Positions 9,214-16,854 of a DNA stretch of 64,000 nucleotides are shown here, piece after piece. Origin of the DNA: Parasedimentitalea denitrificans (GTDB lineage Bacteria; Pseudomonadota; Alphaproteobacteria; Rhodobacterales; Rhodobacteraceae); contig NZ_QHLQ01000002.1 in NCBI RefSeq assembly GCF_011813015.1, positions 62,001 through 126,000 of the forward strand, in the 5' to 3' direction. How positions within the stretch are numbered: position 1 is the stretch's first letter; every line of letters begins with the position of its first letter. Made by a program: the position numbers and the translations under genes. Below the pieces are notes generated by a model, which was not told the origin of the DNA, did not search any database, and was given only the letters and a program-made list of their open reading frames with translations.

Positions 9214-9543
9214 TCAGTCAAGCGTTGGTGCACCGTTAGGCGCGACACGTTGAATAATCACAGGCTTTCCCGTGCCTGCAGAAGACAGGTCGCTGCCAAG
9301 AACGAGTGCGCCCTCGCCCACATCCGCCAGTGCCGCGCCGGAAATCGCGACCGCCCCGCCAAAGGCTAGAATTGGAACAGCAACCACAGTTGCTGCCCCA
9401 GTAGACACAGCGGCAGATCCGTGGCTGGCAGCCTGCCCACTGTGCTGAACGGACTGTGCTGAGTGCTGACTGCTAGGGCCAGCAAGGGATGCAGAGGCAA
9501 AAAAGCAGGCTACAATCGCTGTAAAGGAAGTACGGAAGGTCAT
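9214..9543 (-). CDS. small exported hypothetical protein, partner of the DUF2145 gene
   Basis: The 109-residue product has an N-terminal signal peptide (MTFRTSFTAIVACFFASASLAG), a Ser/Gln/His-rich stretch (SSQHSAQSVQHSGQAASHGS) and a hydrophobic Ala/Gly/Val segment that could span a membrane. I do not recognise the family. The start at 9543 is preferred over one at 9573 because GGAGAG sits 5 nt upstream and the signal peptide then begins cleanly. The DUF2145 gene follows 20 nt downstream, so the two products probably act together in the envelope. Confidence 0.7.
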   Translation of the reverse strand: MTFRTSFTAIVACFFASASLAGPSSQHSAQSVQHSGQAASHGSAAVSTGAATVVAVPILAFGGAVAISGAALADVGEGALVLGSDLSSAGTGKPVIIQRVAPNGAPTLD

Positions 9544-9559
9544 CGGATCTCTCCAAATT

Positions 9560-9572
9560 TGAACATTGTTCA
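9560..9572. promoter_or_regulatory. palindromic operator candidate 1 (TGAACATTGTTCA)
   Basis: A perfect 6-1-6 palindrome, 17 bp upstream of the start of the small exported gene. It matches the spacing and symmetry of TetR-family operators. A second copy with the same outer arms lies 55 bp further upstream. Confidence 0.6.
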
Positions 9573-9614
9573 CAATCTGTAATCCGAAGATACGTCTTGC
9601 GTCAACACAAATTA

Positions 9615-9627
9615 TGAACAGCGTTCA
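9615..9627. promoter_or_regulatory. palindromic operator candidate 2 (TGAACAGCGTTCA)
   Basis: TGAAC-AGC-GTTCA shares both 5-bp arms with the palindrome at 9560-9572. The centres are 55 bp apart, compatible with two sites for one dimeric repressor. No TetR gene is adjacent, so the regulator must be encoded elsewhere. Confidence 0.55.
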
Positions 9628-9683
9628 AATTCTTGCGGTGAACTCTTGTTGCCTAGTTTCAGGATCCGCGATAGCGTGGTTTC

Positions 9684-9860
9684 ATGAAACATGTACCCAA
9701 AGAAACCACCGATGATGCCCTCATTCAGGAATACCTGAACAAGGGCGGCAAAGTCAGCATTGGCAAGACAAAGCCCCTGCCAGCGGAGTTGAGCCTGAGC
9801 AACAATGCTTGGAACAACAAGCTGACCAAGGAAGAGAAAGCTGCACGCGACAAGAAATAA
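9684..9860 (+). CDS. small basic cytoplasmic protein, 58 residues
   Basis: Start codon ATG at 9684 gives a soluble Lys-rich product: MKHVPKETTDDALIQEYLNK, a GGKVSIGKTKPLPAELSLSN middle, and NNKLTKEEKAARDKK at the end. The composition, with alternating acidic and Lys residues and no low complexity, looks like a real conserved small protein rather than chance. I do not know its function. The stop codon is inside the left arm of a 9-bp hairpin (9855-9881) that can end the transcript. Confidence 0.65.
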   Translation: MKHVPKETTDDALIQEYLNKGGKVSIGKTKPLPAELSLSNNAWNNKLTKEEKAARDKK

Positions 9861-9881
9861 GGCCGAAAGTCAGCCTTATTT
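9855..9881 (+). terminator. hairpin overlapping the stop codon of the 58-aa gene
   Basis: AAATAAGGC (9855-9863) and GCCTTATTT (9873-9881) pair perfectly around a 9-nt loop. The stem is AT-rich with a T3 end. It includes the TAA stop of the preceding gene. Confidence 0.55.
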
Positions 9882-10031
9882 CTCAACAAAAATCGAAACC
9901 CGTTTTTGTTAGCGTTAAACTGGGTTTTGTCACCTGTTCAAACCTGCGTTACGCCCGGCCAAATTCAGTTGCGAACTGGCTGTTTTCTGCTTTTGTGGCG
10001 TATTAAACCACGTAGAGCAGATACTCCCGAC

Positions 10032-10517
10032 ATGCCACTGACACACAGCAATACAATCACATTCGTAAGGCTGCCGAACATCGCGCCCGACGAGATAATT
10101 CAGCATATGTCTGATCCCCGGGTTGCCGAGCATATGCCGCTTTTGACCTTTGAGTGGGATTACGAGACTGTAGCCAAATTCATATCAACCAAGGAACAGT
10201 GCTGGGCACGTGACGGTCTTGGGCATTGGGCTATTCTGTGTGACGACATCTATGTCGGCTGGGGCGGCTTTCAAAAAGAAGGCACGGAGTGGGATTTTGG
10301 TTTGGTGCTAAAACCGGATTGCTTTGGACTTGGGATACGCATTTCAAAGAAAGCCCTTGAGTTCGCCGCCGCAGATGCGCGGATTCCCTATGTGACGTTT
10401 CTATTGCCACCTTCACGTAAAAAATTAGGGGCTCTGTCGCGGCTTGGGGCGGAGCATGTCGGTGATGTCACCTATGATGGTGCCAAGTTCCTGAAATACC
10501 GACTTGATACCGAGTAG
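10032..10517 (+). CDS. GNAT family N-acetyltransferase
   Basis: The 161-residue product has the acetyl-CoA-dependent transferase fold: an N-terminal strand-helix (TFVRLPNIAPDEIIQHMSDPRVAEHM), central strands (HWAILCDDIYVGWGGFQ, WDFGLVLKP) and the weak cofactor loop CFGLGIRISKKALEFA, where classical GNATs have a Q/RxxGxG/A loop. The start at 10032 is preferred over 9906 because the longer version adds a hydrophobic, non-family N-terminus. The substrate is unknown. The gene is isolated. Confidence 0.75.
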   Translation: MPLTHSNTITFVRLPNIAPDEIIQHMSDPRVAEHMPLLTFEWDYETVAKFISTKEQCWARDGLGHWAILCDDIYVGWGGFQKEGTEWDFGLVLKPDCFGLGIRISKKALEFAAADARIPYVTFLLPPSRKKLGALSRLGAEHVGDVTYDGAKFLKYRLDTE

Positions 10518-10668
10518 CGCTTTATTTGGTTCAACATGCTTCTGTTCGACGGCACGCCAGACTAATAGGTCTCTCTGGCAACGGCCTAAAGCTGTTTCTT
10601 AGAAATGGGTTCACTCGCTCTGCATTCTGACCTAGAAGGCGGCTTTCGTCCCTATACCGGCTGGTTCA

Positions 10669-12318
10669 ATGTCCCAACACCGTTCTGAATTGCTGATGCC
10701 TGCGGGCAATCTGCGCAAACTGAAAATGGCTATTCTGTATGGCGCGGATGCGGTCTATCTGGGTACACCGGATATGTCGCTGCGTACCAAGTCAGAGTTC
10801 TCGCTGGAAGATGTGATCGAAGGTGTCAAATTCTGCCACCAACATGGGCGGCGCGCCTATCTGACGCTGAACCTGTATTCGCACAACAAAGACATTCCAA
10901 AGCTGGACGAATACATCGACACCGTACGGCAGGTGAACCCAGATGGATTGATCATCGCCGACCCCGGTGTGTTTCAGTATGTGCGTGAACGCGCCCCTGA
11001 AATCCCGCTACATGTGTCGACCCAAGCCAACATCTGTTCCTGGCTGTCGGTAAAGTTCTGGCAGGATCAGGGTGCTGATCTGGCGGTGCTTGCGCGTGAG
11101 GTATCTTTCCCCGAGTTGGAAGAGATCCGTGAGAAATGTCCGGACATCAAGCTAGAGGCCTTTGTTCACGGCGCCATGTGCATGACCTATTCGGGGCGCT
11201 GCCTGTTGTCGAATTTCATGGCCGAGCGCGGTGCCAATCAGGGCAACTGTGCCAATTCCTGTCGCTGGAACTACAAGTTCCACATGCGCCTGAAAGACGG
11301 CACCGTGCAGGAACTGATTGTCGATGAGAGCAATCTCGACATGTTTGAGTTCCTGCTAGAGGAAGGCGTGCGCCCCGGTGAGTTCCTGCCCATTCAGGAG
11401 GATGAGCGCGGCAGCTATATCCTGAACTCCAAAGATCTGTGCCTGATGCCCAAGCTGGACGACTATCTGCGCATTGGAGTGGACAGTCTAAAGGTCGAGG
11501 GACGCGGCAAGTCAGAATATTATGCCGCCGTGGTGGCGCGGGCCTATCGTATGGCGATTGATGACTACTATGCCGACCCAGAGAACTGGGATGCATCTGA
11601 TTACATGGGCGAACTGGAAACAGTCGGCAACCGTGGTTACACGCTGGCATTCCACAAAGGCCGACTGACCAACCTGTCGCACGGCTATGAGCACACAGCG
11701 GCGATCGCCACCTGGGAATATGCCGGTGTGGTCAGCGAAGTGACCGAGGATGCGTTCTTGGTTGAGGTCAAGAACAAGCTGGAAGCTGGTGATGTTTTAG
11801 AAATGGTCTCTCCCATTGCTCGCAATACTATTCTGCTGCGCGCCTATGACTATGAAATTGCCGCCAGCGGTGCACGCAAGGATGTGGTACATGGTTCAAC
11901 CAAATCGGTGATCCGTTTGCCGTTTTCATTATTCGAGCAGGAAGACATCAACGACCTGCGCACCAATTTCCCTGCCTTCTCCGTCATCCGCAAGGAACGC
12001 GCGCTGACAGATGAACAGTGGAAACGGCTAAAGCTGGACAAGACCGCTCAGGCGATGGAGATCAAAGACAGCACCGGTGAAACTGTTTATAAGCGGCGCC
12101 GCGATGCGCTGGTTGATGCAATCGAGGCCGACACCAATAGTCGCCGGTTCAAGACCAATCGGGTAGGCACAGCGGGTTGTTGTGGCAAGGGTTGCAACGG
12201 CTGCCTGATCTTTTGGCAAGGCGATGAATATGCTGTAGCCCGTGATGTGCTATTGAAGCGCAAACAGGGCGAGCAGCTCAGTCGCGCCGAGGCAAGCGAG
12301 TTTAAACTTCCAGTATAG
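10669..12318 (+). CDS. U32 peptidase-family protein (TrhP/YegQ-like)
   Basis: The 549-residue protein has the N-terminal U32 TIM-barrel signature (ELLMPAGNLRKLKMAILYGADAVYLG) and the Cys-containing region MTYSGRCLLSNFMAERGANQGNCANSCRW near 170-200, the cysteine set that binds an iron-sulfur cluster in this superfamily. The C-terminal tail adds CCGKGCNGC, giving a second Cys cluster. Characterised U32 members hydroxylate tRNA (TrhP), rRNA (RlhA) or ubiquinone precursors (UbiU/V) rather than cleaving proteins. The substrate here cannot be decided from sequence. The gene stands alone. Confidence 0.88.
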   Translation: MSQHRSELLMPAGNLRKLKMAILYGADAVYLGTPDMSLRTKSEFSLEDVIEGVKFCHQHGRRAYLTLNLYSHNKDIPKLDEYIDTVRQVNPDGLIIADPGVFQYVRERAPEIPLHVSTQANICSWLSVKFWQDQGADLAVLAREVSFPELEEIREKCPDIKLEAFVHGAMCMTYSGRCLLSNFMAERGANQGNCANSCRWNYKFHMRLKDGTVQELIVDESNLDMFEFLLEEGVRPGEFLPIQEDERGSYILNSKDLCLMPKLDDYLRIGVDSLKVEGRGKSEYYAAVVARAYRMAIDDYYADPENWDASDYMGELETVGNRGYTLAFHKGRLTNLSHGYEHTAAIATWEYAGVVSEVTEDAFLVEVKNKLEAGDVLEMVSPIARNTILLRAYDYEIAASGARKDVVHGSTKSVIRLPFSLFEQEDINDLRTNFPAFSVIRKERALTDEQWKRLKLDKTAQAMEIKDSTGETVYKRRRDALVDAIEADTNSRRFKTNRVGTAGCCGKGCNGCLIFWQGDEYAVARDVLLKRKQGEQLSRAEASEFKLPV

Positions 12319-12357
12319 TCAATGGGCCCACCAGTCGCGACTGCATAGCATGCCTCC

Positions 12358-12385
12358 CCCCCTCACAAAGCGAGGAGTGAGGGGG
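12358..12385 (+). terminator. hairpin after the U32 gene
   Basis: CCCCCTCAC and GTGAGGGGG pair perfectly over 9 bp with a 10-nt loop, 40 bp past the U32 stop. No T tract follows, so the termination call is moderate. Confidence 0.5.
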
Positions 12386-12499
12386 CAGCCTATGGGTTGA
12401 GTTGGAACCCATCAAAACAATTTCGGACACACGTCAAATTCCCGCCCTACTTGAATTATATAGTTTTTAATAACACTTTTAGTTGATTCGGATTTGATA

Positions 12500-13942
12500 A
12501 TGACATTGCAAGCTACATTCGACAGGCAGGTTGCGGCTGCCACACAGCGAACAGCTCAGCTTTCGGCATTTTGGAAAGTCTTTGCCGTCACCCTGATCGC
12601 GATCACGGTCATGTCGGCTGGAAACCTTCTAGATCCAATAGTGCGTTACGACGACTACCCTGCCCTGTTTGCAGAACCTGAAGGGTTTTGGTCAAAGACA
12701 TTGTCCGAAGGCCGTTGGCTCAATTATTTTTGGCACTTGCGAGGAATCGTCACCCCCGCCTGGGTGAATTTTGCGATCTATCAAGCAATCTGGGCCCTGT
12801 TCGCCGCGGCGATTGCGGTAGTTTCTATCCCCGGAAACGGGCGGTTTTGGTTTGCCTGTGTTCTTGCTCTAACAATTCTGGTCGCGCCTTCCGCACTACT
12901 CATTGCACCCTGGTTCAACACCCTGACACCAGGAACGGTTTTGCTAGCCGTCTACGCCGTTCTGGCAACCCGGCTTTCTCAACGTGCATTGCGGAGCATG
13001 TTGCCGGTGTTTACCTTACTCAGCCTCATGGCCTATACGACGTTCCCAATAGTCCTGTTGTTGATCTGTCTGGTCAGAACCAAGCAGCGCTCTCTTGTGG
13101 ATCTTGCCGGTCTGGTCGGCCTATTTGGAGCCAGTTTTATTGTCTCTCTATTGGCGATATACGCGCTTAACTGGCAGGTGCACGGCGTGTTCAGCGTGGT
13201 TCCGGACCAGTTTCGCAGCTCATCGCCTGCTGTTGATTTCTCAGGAGTCATGGACAATTTCCAACTGCTGATTGAGACATTGGTCAATTTCGGGGACACC
13301 GTAAGTTTTCACTCTAGCGCAGTCATGTGGTTTCACATTGGCATGTTCACTACTGCCACCGTTATACTTGCCCGTTGCGCTCCTCTAGAGACCCTTTACC
13401 TGCATGCTGGGCTCTGGATTGGGATCGCACTGGTTGTGGTCCAAGTTCTAAAACTAGGTGTCACAGTGCCAGTCCGGGCCTATCATTTTGCATGGATTGC
13501 CTATGCTATTGTGATTGTACGCGCCTGCGAAGAACTCAGCCGATCGCCCGGTATCCCCGGTCGGCTGGCGCGCAATGCGGTACTATTGATCGCGGCCAGC
13601 TATCTGTTGCAGGTTACAATCCAGTTTACCAAATTTCGCGACTGGCAGGTCGAAACTCGCGCCCTCGCCCAGGACCTTGCCACTACACCCGGGCCGCTTT
13701 ATGCCATCGGTTACATTATCAACCATCCTTCGGCTGAAAAGGCCGGGCTACAAAAGCCCAGCGCACTGCCAGGGCGCATACGCCAATTGACCGGCCGGGA
13801 CGTCACTATGTGTGTAACCACCCCCGAGGCCTGTTCCGGGTTACCGCAAGACCTGTTTAACGCGCCAGCCTCCTCCAACCCTCAGATACGGATTGTTCAA
13901 TCGGAAGACGACGTTGTGATTGTGTTTCCGCCCCTTGAATAG
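12500..13942 (+). CDS. polytopic membrane protein, possibly GT-C type glycosyltransferase
   Basis: The 480-residue product has roughly ten membrane segments with a soluble C-terminal ~100 residues. The first extracytoplasmic loop carries RYDDYPALFAEP followed by SEGRWLNYFWH. An acidic DD motif in that loop plus GRW is the pattern of GtrII-like GT-C transferases that decorate polysaccharides using lipid-linked sugars, but the match is weak and I would not assign a substrate. The ATG at 12500 is used; a TTG two codons earlier is possible. No polysaccharide genes are adjacent. Confidence 0.7.
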   Translation: MTLQATFDRQVAAATQRTAQLSAFWKVFAVTLIAITVMSAGNLLDPIVRYDDYPALFAEPEGFWSKTLSEGRWLNYFWHLRGIVTPAWVNFAIYQAIWALFAAAIAVVSIPGNGRFWFACVLALTILVAPSALLIAPWFNTLTPGTVLLAVYAVLATRLSQRALRSMLPVFTLLSLMAYTTFPIVLLLICLVRTKQRSLVDLAGLVGLFGASFIVSLLAIYALNWQVHGVFSVVPDQFRSSSPAVDFSGVMDNFQLLIETLVNFGDTVSFHSSAVMWFHIGMFTTATVILARCAPLETLYLHAGLWIGIALVVVQVLKLGVTVPVRAYHFAWIAYAIVIVRACEELSRSPGIPGRLARNAVLLIAASYLLQVTIQFTKFRDWQVETRALAQDLATTPGPLYAIGYIINHPSAEKAGLQKPSALPGRIRQLTGRDVTMCVTTPEACSGLPQDLFNAPASSNPQIRIVQSEDDVVIVFPPLE

Positions 13943-14185
13943 AACGACCAGATACAACGTAGGGAGCGAAGATTTGCCCCAATTGCAAATGGTACCAGCC
14001 TGCACCACTTCGCCAGCCCCAATCAGGGTCCTTTACCAAATCGCTCCGCACGCCCCACCTTGATTGTTTCAGGAGATCATGTGATTAGGTCAAAAGGTCT
14101 TCATTGGTCTGGGTCTCGGTCTAAAAGGAGCAATTACGCCCGATAGACCGGAAGGCGGTGGGAACTGGGCATGGAGAATGAACTG

Positions 14186-14521
14186 ATGGCAAACCCCGAG
14201 AGTTTCCCAGACATGGCAGCCAAAGATATGGATGACATGATGGCCAATGCTAAAAATGCCTCGGATTTCCTAAAAGCGATAAGCCATGAGGGCCGTCTGC
14301 GGATCCTGTGCCATCTGGTTTCCGGCGAGAAGTCGGTTGCTGAACTGGAACACCTGCTGAATGCCCGTCAGGCGGCTGTTTCGCAACAACTATCGCGGCT
14401 TCGGCAGGAAAAGCTAGTTACCACCCGCCGCGAGGGAAAGGCGATCTTTTACCGTCTGGCTGATGATCGGTCGCGCCGTATACTCGAAGTCATCCACGAC
14501 ATGTTCTGCAGCACACATTGA
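14186..14521 (+). CDS. ArsR/SmtB-type winged-helix repressor
   Basis: The 111-residue product has an N-terminal acidic/Met-rich tail (PDMAAKDMDDMMANAKNAS) and a complete ArsR winged helix: FLKAISHEGRLRILCHLVSGEKSVAELEHLL, ARQAAVSQQLSRLRQEKLV, TRREGKAIFYRLAD. The classical ELCVCDL metal motif is absent, and a single Cys lies near the C-terminus (FCSTH), so it may sense sulfur species, redox or metals. The ATG at 14186 has GGAG 9 nt upstream; 14171 is an alternative start. A DUF302 gene follows on the same strand and may be its target. Confidence 0.88.
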   Translation: MANPESFPDMAAKDMDDMMANAKNASDFLKAISHEGRLRILCHLVSGEKSVAELEHLLNARQAAVSQQLSRLRQEKLVTTRREGKAIFYRLADDRSRRILEVIHDMFCSTH

Positions 14522-14662
14522 TCCAAGAGCTACCCCGGCCCAGCGCCTGAGTGGCGTCACGTTTTGCGGCCTTCGTAGGATGGCGCAGGTCACGCACAGC
14601 ATTGTGACACCAAACGCTGCGTTGTTCTGCCTAGATAGGTCATGCCTATCTGGAGCCGACAC

Positions 14663-15148
14663 ATGACGTTTAAATCACTTGCCTTTTCAGCGCTTCTTGC
14701 CCTGCTTGCAACCACGCCCTTGGTGGGGGCCGCTGACACGATCCAACCGCGTGACGGTTGGGTGGTGGTGGAAACCGACAAGGGTTTCGAGCAATTGATT
14801 ACAGACATCAAGTCGGCCACCAAGGCCGAGGGCCTTGGCGTGGTCACGCAGGCGGGTCCTACTGGTGCCGCTGCGAGGCGTGGCATTACCATTCCCGGCA
14901 ACCGGGTGATCGGCGTGTTCAACAATGACTTTGCGGTTCGCATCCTTGCCACCTCCACGGCTGCAATGATCGAGGCCCCCATTCGGTTTTATGTAACTGA
15001 GAGCCCTGATGGGCATGCAACCCTGTCTTACAAAACGCCCAACCACGTCTTTGCCCCCTACTTGGATGAGGGTGGTTCTGAACTGGTCAAACTGGCAGAG
15101 GAGCTGACCCAGAGGTTTGAGGCAATTGCCCGGCAGTCCAGTCGCTAA
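14663..15148 (+). CDS. exported DUF302 domain protein
   Basis: The 161-residue product has a signal peptide (MTFKSLAFSALLALLATTPLVGA) and a DUF302 domain with ETDKGFEQLITDIKSATKAEGLGVV, VIGVFNNDFAVRIL, and IRFYVTESPDGHATLSYKTPNHVFAPY. The function of DUF302 is not known; the family is often found with redox or sulfur genes. The start at 14663 has GGAG 7 nt upstream, better than 14642. It lies 141 bp after the ArsR gene. Confidence 0.82.
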   Translation: MTFKSLAFSALLALLATTPLVGAADTIQPRDGWVVVETDKGFEQLITDIKSATKAEGLGVVTQAGPTGAAARRGITIPGNRVIGVFNNDFAVRILATSTAAMIEAPIRFYVTESPDGHATLSYKTPNHVFAPYLDEGGSELVKLAEELTQRFEAIARQSSR

Positions 15149-15240
15149 ACCAGTCACCCCCGGTCACACTGGCGTGAGCCCTCTTGCGCCACAGGGCCAG
15201 CCCCGCATTCTCGCCGCGAACGAGAATCGGAGATCTATCC

Positions 15241-16854
15241 ATGACCCGCCCCACCCGCGCTGCAGATATTCTAGCCCGTCGGCTGTATGACGCAGGCTGT
15301 CGCCACGCCTTTGGTATGCCCGGTGGCGAAGTCCTGACACTGGTTGATGCTTTGCAAGCGGCAGGGATCACATTCCATCTGGCCAAACATGAAAACTGTG
15401 CAGGATTTATGGGCGAAGGCGTGCATCACAGCGACGGCGCGCCAGCAATCCTTGTGGCCACGCTTGGCCCCGGTGCATTGAACGGGGTCAACGTGGTTGC
15501 CAACGCCCATCAAGACCGGGTGCCGATGTTGGTGCTGACCGGCTGCGTCGATGAGGCAGAGCAGCAGAGCTACACCCATCAGGTACTCGACCACGGGGCG
15601 GTCTTTGCTCCCATCACCAAGGCCAGCTTTCGCCTGAGCGCCGAAACCGCCGACCTGATTGCCGACAAAGCTGTCGGTATCGCAACCGAACAGCGCAACG
15701 GTCCGGTTCATATCGACGTTCCGATCTCGGTAGCTGACACCCCCGCAACAGATCGCAACACCCGCCGCGCGCCTGCAAGTGAAACCGTACCAAGCGGAGC
15801 TGACCTGGCGCAGGCGCGTGAGTGGCTGGTGGGGGCTGAGCGGCCTATTGCAGTGATTGGTCTGGATGCTGTCCAGCAGCAGGCAGGGCCTGCAATTCAA
15901 GAGTTTCTGGAAACCCATCGGATCCCCTTTGTCACCAGCTACAAAGCAAAGGGGATCATCCCCGAAGATCACCCACTGTGTTTGGGCGGTGGTGGTCTGT
16001 CTCCACTGGCAGACAGGCATCTTTTGCCGCTGCTGCGAGATGCGGATCTGGTGTTGTGTGTTGGCTATGACCCCATCGAAATGCGCCCCGGCTGGCGAGA
16101 TGTCTGGGATGTGAACCGGCAGCATGTCATTGACATCGCGGCCGAACCCAACCTGCACTATATGCATCAAGGCGGTTTGAACCTGCTGACCAGCATCGCA
16201 CCGACCCTGGCTGCGCTTTCGGATGGTGTAGCCCAGCGCGCGACATGGGCAGATAGACAACCACAAATAGTCAAAGACGCTTTGTCTCGGGCCTTTCCAG
16301 CCACGGATGATTGGGGCCCGGCTGCGGTGATTGCTGAAACCCGTGCCGTGATGCCCAGTGATACTCTGGCCACCGCCGACAGTGGGGCTCACCGCATCTT
16401 ACTGTCTCAGATGTGGGAATGTCATGAGCCACGTGGGCTGATCCAATCCTCGGGTCTGTGCACAATGGGCTGTGCGGTCCCCATGGCCATTGGCCGCAAA
16501 CTGGCGCAACCTGATCGGCCTGTCATCAGCTTATCCGGTGACGCCGGGTTCCTGATGGTGGCCGGAGAGCTGGCAACTGCGGCTGAAATGAAGCTGGCGC
16601 CCATTTTCTTGGTATTTGTTGATGCCAGTCTTGCCCTGATCGAGTTGAAACAACGTCAGCGCCAGTTGCCCAATGCGGCGGTGGACTTTGGCCGTCATGA
16701 CTTTGCCGCTATGGGACGCGCCTTTGGCGGCAATGGCGTCACAGTTCACGACCGCCAGCAGTTGCGTGCCGCATTGACAGATGCCATGACTGCGCAACGC
16801 TTTACCGTGATTGCAGCTGAAATTGAACCAGGAGCCTATGATGGCCGGATCTGA
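15241..16854 (+). CDS. thiamine-pyrophosphate enzyme, acetolactate-synthase-like
   Basis: The 537-residue protein has the three-domain plan of the acetolactate synthase / 2-hydroxyacyl-CoA lyase / oxalyl-CoA decarboxylase superfamily: the PYR domain with the cofactor-activating Glu in HLAKHENCAGFMGEG, a middle domain (about 190-320) and a PP domain starting near SSGLCTMGCAVPMAIG. The TPP metal motif is atypical: GDAGFLM replaces GDG, and the usual FNDGGYG reads FVDASLALIELKQ. That LALIELKQ form occurs in several uncharacterised subfamilies. It overlaps the CaiB-type CoA-transferase gene by 14 nt, so a CoA-linked reaction is plausible. The substrate is unknown. Confidence 0.82.
   Translation: MTRPTRAADILARRLYDAGCRHAFGMPGGEVLTLVDALQAAGITFHLAKHENCAGFMGEGVHHSDGAPAILVATLGPGALNGVNVVANAHQDRVPMLVLTGCVDEAEQQSYTHQVLDHGAVFAPITKASFRLSAETADLIADKAVGIATEQRNGPVHIDVPISVADTPATDRNTRRAPASETVPSGADLAQAREWLVGAERPIAVIGLDAVQQQAGPAIQEFLETHRIPFVTSYKAKGIIPEDHPLCLGGGGLSPLADRHLLPLLRDADLVLCVGYDPIEMRPGWRDVWDVNRQHVIDIAAEPNLHYMHQGGLNLLTSIAPTLAALSDGVAQRATWADRQPQIVKDALSRAFPATDDWGPAAVIAETRAVMPSDTLATADSGAHRILLSQMWECHEPRGLIQSSGLCTMGCAVPMAIGRKLAQPDRPVISLSGDAGFLMVAGELATAAEMKLAPIFLVFVDASLALIELKQRQRQLPNAAVDFGRHDFAAMGRAFGGNGVTVHDRQQLRAALTDAMTAQRFTVIAAEIEPGAYDGRI

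Noticed and set aside
13943-14185. Possible tRNA or small gene in the gap before the ArsR gene
   Set aside because: No cloverleaf, CCA end or plausible frame was found; only promoter sequence is assumed.
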